A program made the position numbers and the translations under genes. From Salticus scenicus (lineage: Eukaryota; Arthropoda; Arachnida; Araneae; Salticidae), in contig OZ005653.1 in the NCBI GenBank assembly GCA_963930645.1, positions 116,504,259 through 116,568,258 on the forward strand: 64,000 nt of DNA, in the 5' to 3' direction. Below, in pieces: positions 58,930 to 64,000 of the stretch. The notes under the pieces were generated by a model, which ran no database searches, was not told where the DNA came from, and was given only the letters and a program-made list of their open reading frames with translations. Within the stretch, counting starts at the first letter, position 1. The number at the start of each line of letters is the position of its first letter.

Positions 58930-59031
58930 GCGTTTGATTTCCTGTTGAATGGTGTCTATTAAATTTTTCTGCGTCAATTAATAACGAAATAACATCAAGT
59001 GCTGCGGGTTTTTTTCCCCGACTGTACCTAG
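58930..59031 (-). pseudogene. Coding fragment, inverted relative of 56611-56715
   Basis: The minus-strand frame reads YSRGKKPAALDVISLLIDAE, then KFNRHHSTGNQTHFLKM. It shares Y-S-R-G, A-A-L-D-V, L-L-I and N-R-x-H-S-T-G-N with the plus-strand fragment at 56.6 kb, at inverted orientation 2.3 kb away. Probably two insertions of one retro- or DNA-element; identity unknown. Confidence 0.4.
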
Positions 59032-59089
59032 ATACATTGAATTGTCCATTGTATATTGAATTGTACATTGAATTGAAGGTCACATTGAA

Positions 59090-59744
59090 TTTTACTAGTT
59101 TAGTGTTCTAGTATGTTGCGCTTTCATGAAAATAACTTACATTTCAGAATAAAGCCTGTTTAAGCAAAAATGTATAGAGGCTATATAAATACCCTATACA
59201 TAAATACTATATCACGAATATGAAAATCTGTACTAAATTACTAAAATAAACAATACAGTATGATCAATCCCAGAGTTACAATATATGTGATTAAAAATTA
59301 TGTAAATCAAGTTAATTGGAAAGAAATGAAAGCATACTTCTTTCCTAATGGTATAAAGGGCTTAGTAGATAAACAAAGCATGCAAAGTAAATTATTTTCT
59401 GTGGCATAGAGAACCTAAGCTATGGAGTAGAACAGTATTTGGCATCATTCGGTAAACTGTAAACAGTTATGCTTGAAATTCTCTGTAGCTTTAGAATGTG
59501 TCTATTGGGCTCCTTTTAAGTGTCTATATTGCTTTGCATCTGAATAGCACGTAAATTAATGAACACATACAATTTTTAAAAAATAATTAATTAAAAATAA
59601 AAAAAAGTCAGCTTTTATTTATTTATTTATTTATTTATTTAGTAGGGCTTTCTTTCAGTCTGCAATTTTGCGCTGTCGCCAGTTGCAGTATTCCACCTTG
59701 AAGTTTATCTTTCTTTTTATGTCGAAAAAAAATGTATGAGCAAA

Positions 59745-59790
<46 letters not shown>

Positions 59791-61132
59791 AAAAATAAAA
59801 TTTAGAAAAATCATGGTAAATAGATTAAACAACTTGAGTATATATATATTATGTATTATTATTTATATATGTTGAAAAAAATTACAAGAAAAGTTAATTT
59901 GCATATATTTATTATGATTTTAGAAGGATATGACGTTATTAGTTAACTAAGAAATTTATCTCAAAATATTTATAATTGACATTTTAAAAATTACTGTAAA
60001 TAAAGTGAACGTTTCTAAAATAATGATCGCAATTTCTAATAAATTAAAGTAAATAGAAAAGGCTTAACTATAATAAAAGAAAAGGAAATTTCTGAAACGA
60101 AACAAACTTTGTGATATAAATTTGTCTAATAGAAATTTATTAAAACTGTAAGTCGAAAGATTCTATTTTTTATGAGCCAAAAGTAAATATCTTTCTTTTT
60201 ATGTGGAAAAAAAAAAGTACGTAACTACAAACATTATTTTTAGATAATTAAAATAAAATTGAGAAAAATTGTTCTAGAGAAACGGAACAGCTTCAGTATA
60301 AAATCCCTTGGCGAAATTTGAGAGTTAGCACCGAAGTAGCTTGGAAATTCCTTGCCAAGATCTTTACTTACGCAATTACGATAGCCATTTCAATTCATCT
60401 CCAAATTCACAAGAAAAATTTAAAAGCCGCCAAAGGGCTCCTGTGTTAATATACTAATGAAAATTTAAGACATGAATATTGTAACCAATGCTAGGGAATG
60501 AAGCACAGTTACTCAGTGACTTTATATGGAAGGATAGATTAAAGTAACTCCTGTCGTTTTAAATTAAATTATGTTTTGTGCAGAATTTTATGACTCTTAC
60601 TTAGAAAACAAAAATAGGTTTAGGGATTTTTTTTTTTAAAGTTTAATTTATGACGAAATCTTTTTTTTATAAACCCTTTTAAAAGTCGAGTGTCCCCAAA
60701 TATCGTTTTCGCCCTGTGAGATTCAATAAACATCTCATCTATTTAGCAATCCTAACTTTAATCCTTGTGATAGAATACTGACTTATTGAATATGTTAAAA
60801 ACAAAACTAAAATTGATTAGTAACTCATCGCTGAAATTAAATTATTTTAGCCTAAAATGCTGATAATATATCTTTAGATGTTTACTTATATTGGTATGCA
60901 ATAAAAAGAACTGCATAAAATATTCGACTGTTTCTTATAGATTTCTAATCATTGAAACCGAAAAATACAGTAAAAAAGTTCCATAACGTCTAGTTATGTT
61001 TCAAAACGCATATTTTTAATTGAATTTTGCGTTGAAACGTGAAATCTGATATCCTATTACTGATTGTAAAAACATATTCAATAATTATTTCTTATTTTAA
61101 AACAATGTTTACGAAATCAAATCTTAAAATCC

Positions 61133-61177
<45 letters not shown>

Positions 61178-61355
61178 AAAATTGAAAATAGGAGGAGTGT
61201 GTGGGGCAGTTGAAGTAGTGAAAGTGTAAAAATGTTTGGACAGGGATCAGAATAAAGAAGAAAATATTTCAATGGCAAAATCAGTGGGTGTATAATATTT
61301 AATATATCCTGAAGACATTGTGTGTTTAATTATATTAGAAAGAATGTGTTTTGTT
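59090..61355. other. AT-rich non-coding stretch with microsatellites
   Basis: Contains (ATTT)n at 59617-59640, (ATT)n at 59744-59787 and (AAT)n at 61133-61178. The poly-asparagine frame near 59635-59832 is a translation of the ATT repeat. Nothing else recognised. Confidence 0.6.
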
Positions 61356-61357
61356 TA

Positions 61358-61400
61358 ACCCTTTAGCGTCCAGTGTCCTCATTTGAGGATAGCTAATAAA
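61358..61400 (+). mobile_element. piggyBac-like terminus (fragment)
   Basis: TTAACCCTTTAGCGTCCAGT followed by gtcctcatttgaggata. The TTAA target, CCCTTT start and short palindrome tcctcatttgagga are all features of piggyBac ends. The opposite end and any transposase are absent; the unit seems to be truncated before Helitron M2. Confidence 0.4.
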
Positions 61401-61909
61401 ATGGCACGTATATGTGTTGTGGTTTCTTGAAATGATTTCTGCTTTTTAGTGACAGTATATAAGCGTCACTCTAAATGATCCCTGAAAGGTTTATGATTAA
61501 TTATTAATTATTATTTCATAATTTGAATAGTCATTTTATGATTTTTCATTCGTTGCACATATTTTTGCTTTTTGGGCAGGTATACTAACTTAAATCAAGT
61601 TGAATACTAGTATATAGCCCCGTCAAAAATGACGGAATGTGAACGATAAATCTTGAAAACAATGTTTAGATCATGAAGATTACCACGTTATCATTCAAAT
61701 GTATTTTCAGTTTTTGTTTATAAATCAAATGTGTTTCGATATTTTCTAATTTTCGTTCTGAAATTAAAAAAATTCTACCCGATCAATAAATATGAATGAC
61801 AATAAAAAAATTGCTGGTTGCCAAAAATATAGGCCCAAAAACACAACAGCAATAACACATCCCAGTGTTCCGTTAAGTGCTCTATTTAAAGTCCTCATAA
61901 TAAGAATAA

Positions 61910-62276
61910 TCTAGTGTGTCACTCACACGACTTTCTCTTACCCTGAAATTTAATGCTATAAGTACAGGTTGGAGATTAAGAGGTAAGATAACGTGTACTG
62001 TTATGTAAACCTATGTTAAACAATTCAAATTAGGGTTCGGAAGAGTTTTATATGATAATTAGTTATGGCCCCCCCTCAACCCTCCGTTTCATTAATGCAC
62101 CTACATTTATATAGAATTTAATTCGGTTATTAAAAAATAATTCAGTTTAAAAAAAATAATTTATTAAAATTATTATTTTAAAAAGTTATCTTGTATGATA
62201 ATACAGACGATTTCCATATTAGAGAAATAGTATAACACTAAATATCTAAAAAAAAGTTTAATTTATTCTCAATATT

Positions 62277-62313
<37 letters not shown>

Positions 62314-62899
62314 AAAAATGAAAGAAATCAATAACTTTATTTTAAATTATCGTAGATCGATGGTTCAACCATTCGTTTTAAAGGTATTGGCGACATCTTT
62401 TAAAAGATACCCATCATGAAAATTTACTCCACTCGAGGGAGGACATCTACCCCAGGGGGGGGGGCGAGGCTCCTACATACACAAAAAAAATTTCCCAGTT
62501 GACTATCTCTATTACAAAAAATATGTATTCGTTTCATTTGGTTTAGTGCAGTCTATAGATGTTAAATTCTACTTACCTTCAATTTCCCCCATAGACCGCC
62601 GTAATGTATTTGAATACTTTTGAATGTCCCTGTACACGAACCATTTGCTTCATCTTAACGAAAAGCTTACTGTAGCATCCCTATATGATACACATTTAGA
62701 ATACCGAGTTTGGAATTTCTGCTACTATTTGTTCTTGAGATATGCCGATAACAGACACACAGATAGACACAGAGACCATTCGCTAAAAACGTGATTTTCG
62801 TATTCAGGGGACCTCAGAACATGTAAATATAACAAAAACTCACGTTCGAAAATTTGATCCTAAAACAATACTTTCTCGACCCTATGGGTAAGAGGAAGT
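61910..62899 (+). mobile_element. Hairpin-ended element, family B copy 2 (B2)
   Basis: Starts TCTAGTGTGTCACTCACACG, then ACTTTCTCTTACCC, and ends in the hairpin at 62870-62899 followed by AAA. Homologous to B1 along its length and retains the undisturbed site into which Tc1 inserted in B1. The undisturbed M1 copy (48785-48800) shows the pre-insertion sequence as gaa-aaaacg; the filled site has no target duplication. Length 990 bp. Confidence 0.85.
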
Positions 62900-62965
62900 A
62901 AATAACGATTTACTTCATTTTACCAAAATACTTTTTTAAGACTATCGAAGATCCTGTTTCCAAAT

Positions 62966-63832
62966 ACGTAAGCGAAATGTGTCGTCACTGACCGTCCGTG
63001 GATGCAAGAAATGATTCCCTATGTTAATCGTCCATTGTATATTTTGTAAAAAATTATTAAAAATCGAGGAAAATTATTTTCCGATTTTAATACCCGTATT
63101 TGGGTATAGGTATGATATCGTATCCATGTGTTAGATTGAGTTATTTTGCTGTCAAATTGACAAAATTTTAAATTTCAAAACTGTGTCATCTTTGGCGTTT
63201 TTTGTATTTGGCGATTAAAAACATACTACGAAAATATACATGCCAGATGTTTATTTTCGTAATACGTATTGTACGATATATTGTTTCATATAATTCAGTT
63301 AAAATAACCATGATTTTTGAAAGAAATGAAATATGTTCGCCAAATAATTTGGCGATATATTTTTTCCGCCAAGGATGACAGATATATTAAATCTATTCCT
63401 CTGCAACATATGAGTATCTTATATCAGACACTTTATTTAAACATTTGAAAACAAATTTGATTTCAAATTATGATAGAATATTTATCATTTTCCTTTTAAT
63501 TAGTATATTAGTTGGATATTTATTGTGTAAATATCATCCCTTGAATTGAAATGTTTATGTTTTCAATCAAATATGGAAGTTTGCTATTTTATTTTTCTAA
63601 AGTTTTGAAATTTAAAATTTAAATTTTATCAATTTTACAGCAAAAACAACTTAATCTAACGCATGCACACGATAACTAATGCGTATCTATACCGAAATAT
63701 GGGAATTAAAATCGGGAAATAATTTTCCTCAATTTTTGATAATTTTTTACAAAAAATCCAATGGGCGATTAACATAGGAAATCTTTTTCTTGCATCCACT
63801 GACGCCCAGTGACGTCATCACTTTGCTTGCGT
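62966..63832. mobile_element. TIR element P, copy 2 (867 bp)
   Basis: Starts ACGTAAGCG and ends GCTTGCGT with ~230-bp TIRs matching P1. Flanked by AT on both sides (62964-62965, 63833-63834). The M1 sequence at 48722-48740 shows the empty site (in this orientation ttcaaattttctaac) with a single AT. The position in M differs from P1, so the two insertions were independent. Confidence 0.85.
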
Positions 63833-64000
63833 ATTTTCTAACTAACTATCTAATAATTACAGACACTCCATGCTAACCCATATTCACCTCTACTCTATAC
63901 TCCCAACCAGCTATCTCACCCACAACATCGCCAAAATATCCAGGATCCAGCTAGGGACTTTCTCATTCTCAACCGAACATTTTATCTTGACTCGACATTA

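Larger units (their letters stand above)
61607..64000 (-). mobile_element. Non-autonomous Helitron M, copy 2 (carries B2 and P2; runs off the window)
   Basis: Read on the minus strand, the 3' end is the hairpin ccgtcatttttgacgg followed by CTAG at 61607-61610 and host T. The matching segments of M1 are 49716-49994, 48724-48811 and 48559-48723, separated here by B2 (61910-62899) and P2 (62966-63832). Identity by eye is high (about 90%). The 5' end is beyond position 64000. Confidence 0.75.

Overview
The window looks like a gene-poor, transposon-dense stretch of an arthropod nuclear genome, most likely a chelicerate such as a spider. The sequence is very AT-rich and full of long poly(A)/poly(T) tracts, TA, CA and trinucleotide microsatellites. 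Every recognisable coding region belongs to a mobile element and every one is broken by stops, frameshifts or truncation. I found no confident host gene, no functional RNA gene, no CRISPR array and nothing prokaryotic. The species guess is an inference from the mix of elements (R1/I-type LINE with RNase H, Penelope, IR/DR-type Tc1, Tigger, mariners).

Layout. 0-2.1 kb: a degenerate G/C-run tandem repeat, a minisatellite-bearing hairpin-ended element (A1) and a canonical Helitron 3' end. 2.7-4.0 kb: an interspersed repeat that recurs at 34.7-35.9 kb. 4.6-9.05 kb: a mariner-type remnant split by a 5'-truncated LINE with 15-bp target duplications. 10-14.7 kb: a SINE, a fold-back MITE, a direct repeat pair and a 1.66-kb TA-flanked element carrying two tRNA-like stretches. 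15.9-18.8 kb: a second hairpin-ended element (A2), a long-TIR mariner MITE and a long inverted repeat. 21.6-25.8 kb: a three-layer nest, in which a decayed DNA transposon contains hairpin-ended element B1, which contains a 1574-bp Tc1 element with paired (IR/DR) terminal repeats. 26.3-28.0 kb: an old ~155-bp satellite-like array. 29-32.3 kb: two further B copies and two near-perfect palindromes. 33.8-41.4 kb: a mariner fragment, an element 5' end, a hAT-like fragment, an LTR-like sequence with a heat-shock-element match, and a ~357-bp tandem array ending in a hairpin. 41.7-43.5 kb: a Penelope-like element. 43.7-46.4 kb: a TA-flanked MITE, a decayed DNA transposon and a SINE with 12-bp target duplications. 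48.5-50 kb and 61.6-64 kb: two inverted copies of a non-autonomous Helitron (M), each interrupted at a different place by the same ~0.9-kb TIR element (P), the second also by B2. 50.5-52.9 kb: a full-length Tigger/pogo element killed by a 164-bp tandem duplication and a stop. 56.4-59.1 kb: a mariner transposase remnant and two copies of an unidentified coding fragment.

The most interesting signal is the A/B family, with weaker relatives C and D. These non-coding elements share one architecture: a 5' end beginning TCTGG with a short palindrome, then a motif that reappears inverted in a 3' terminal hairpin, followed by AAA, with variable internal tandem repeats. The filled and empty sites visible inside the window show insertion into an A-run without target duplication. 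This resembles Helentron/HINE-type rolling-circle elements, but the family assignment is inference. The nested insertions also give a readable order of events, because undisturbed paralogous sites lie in the same window.
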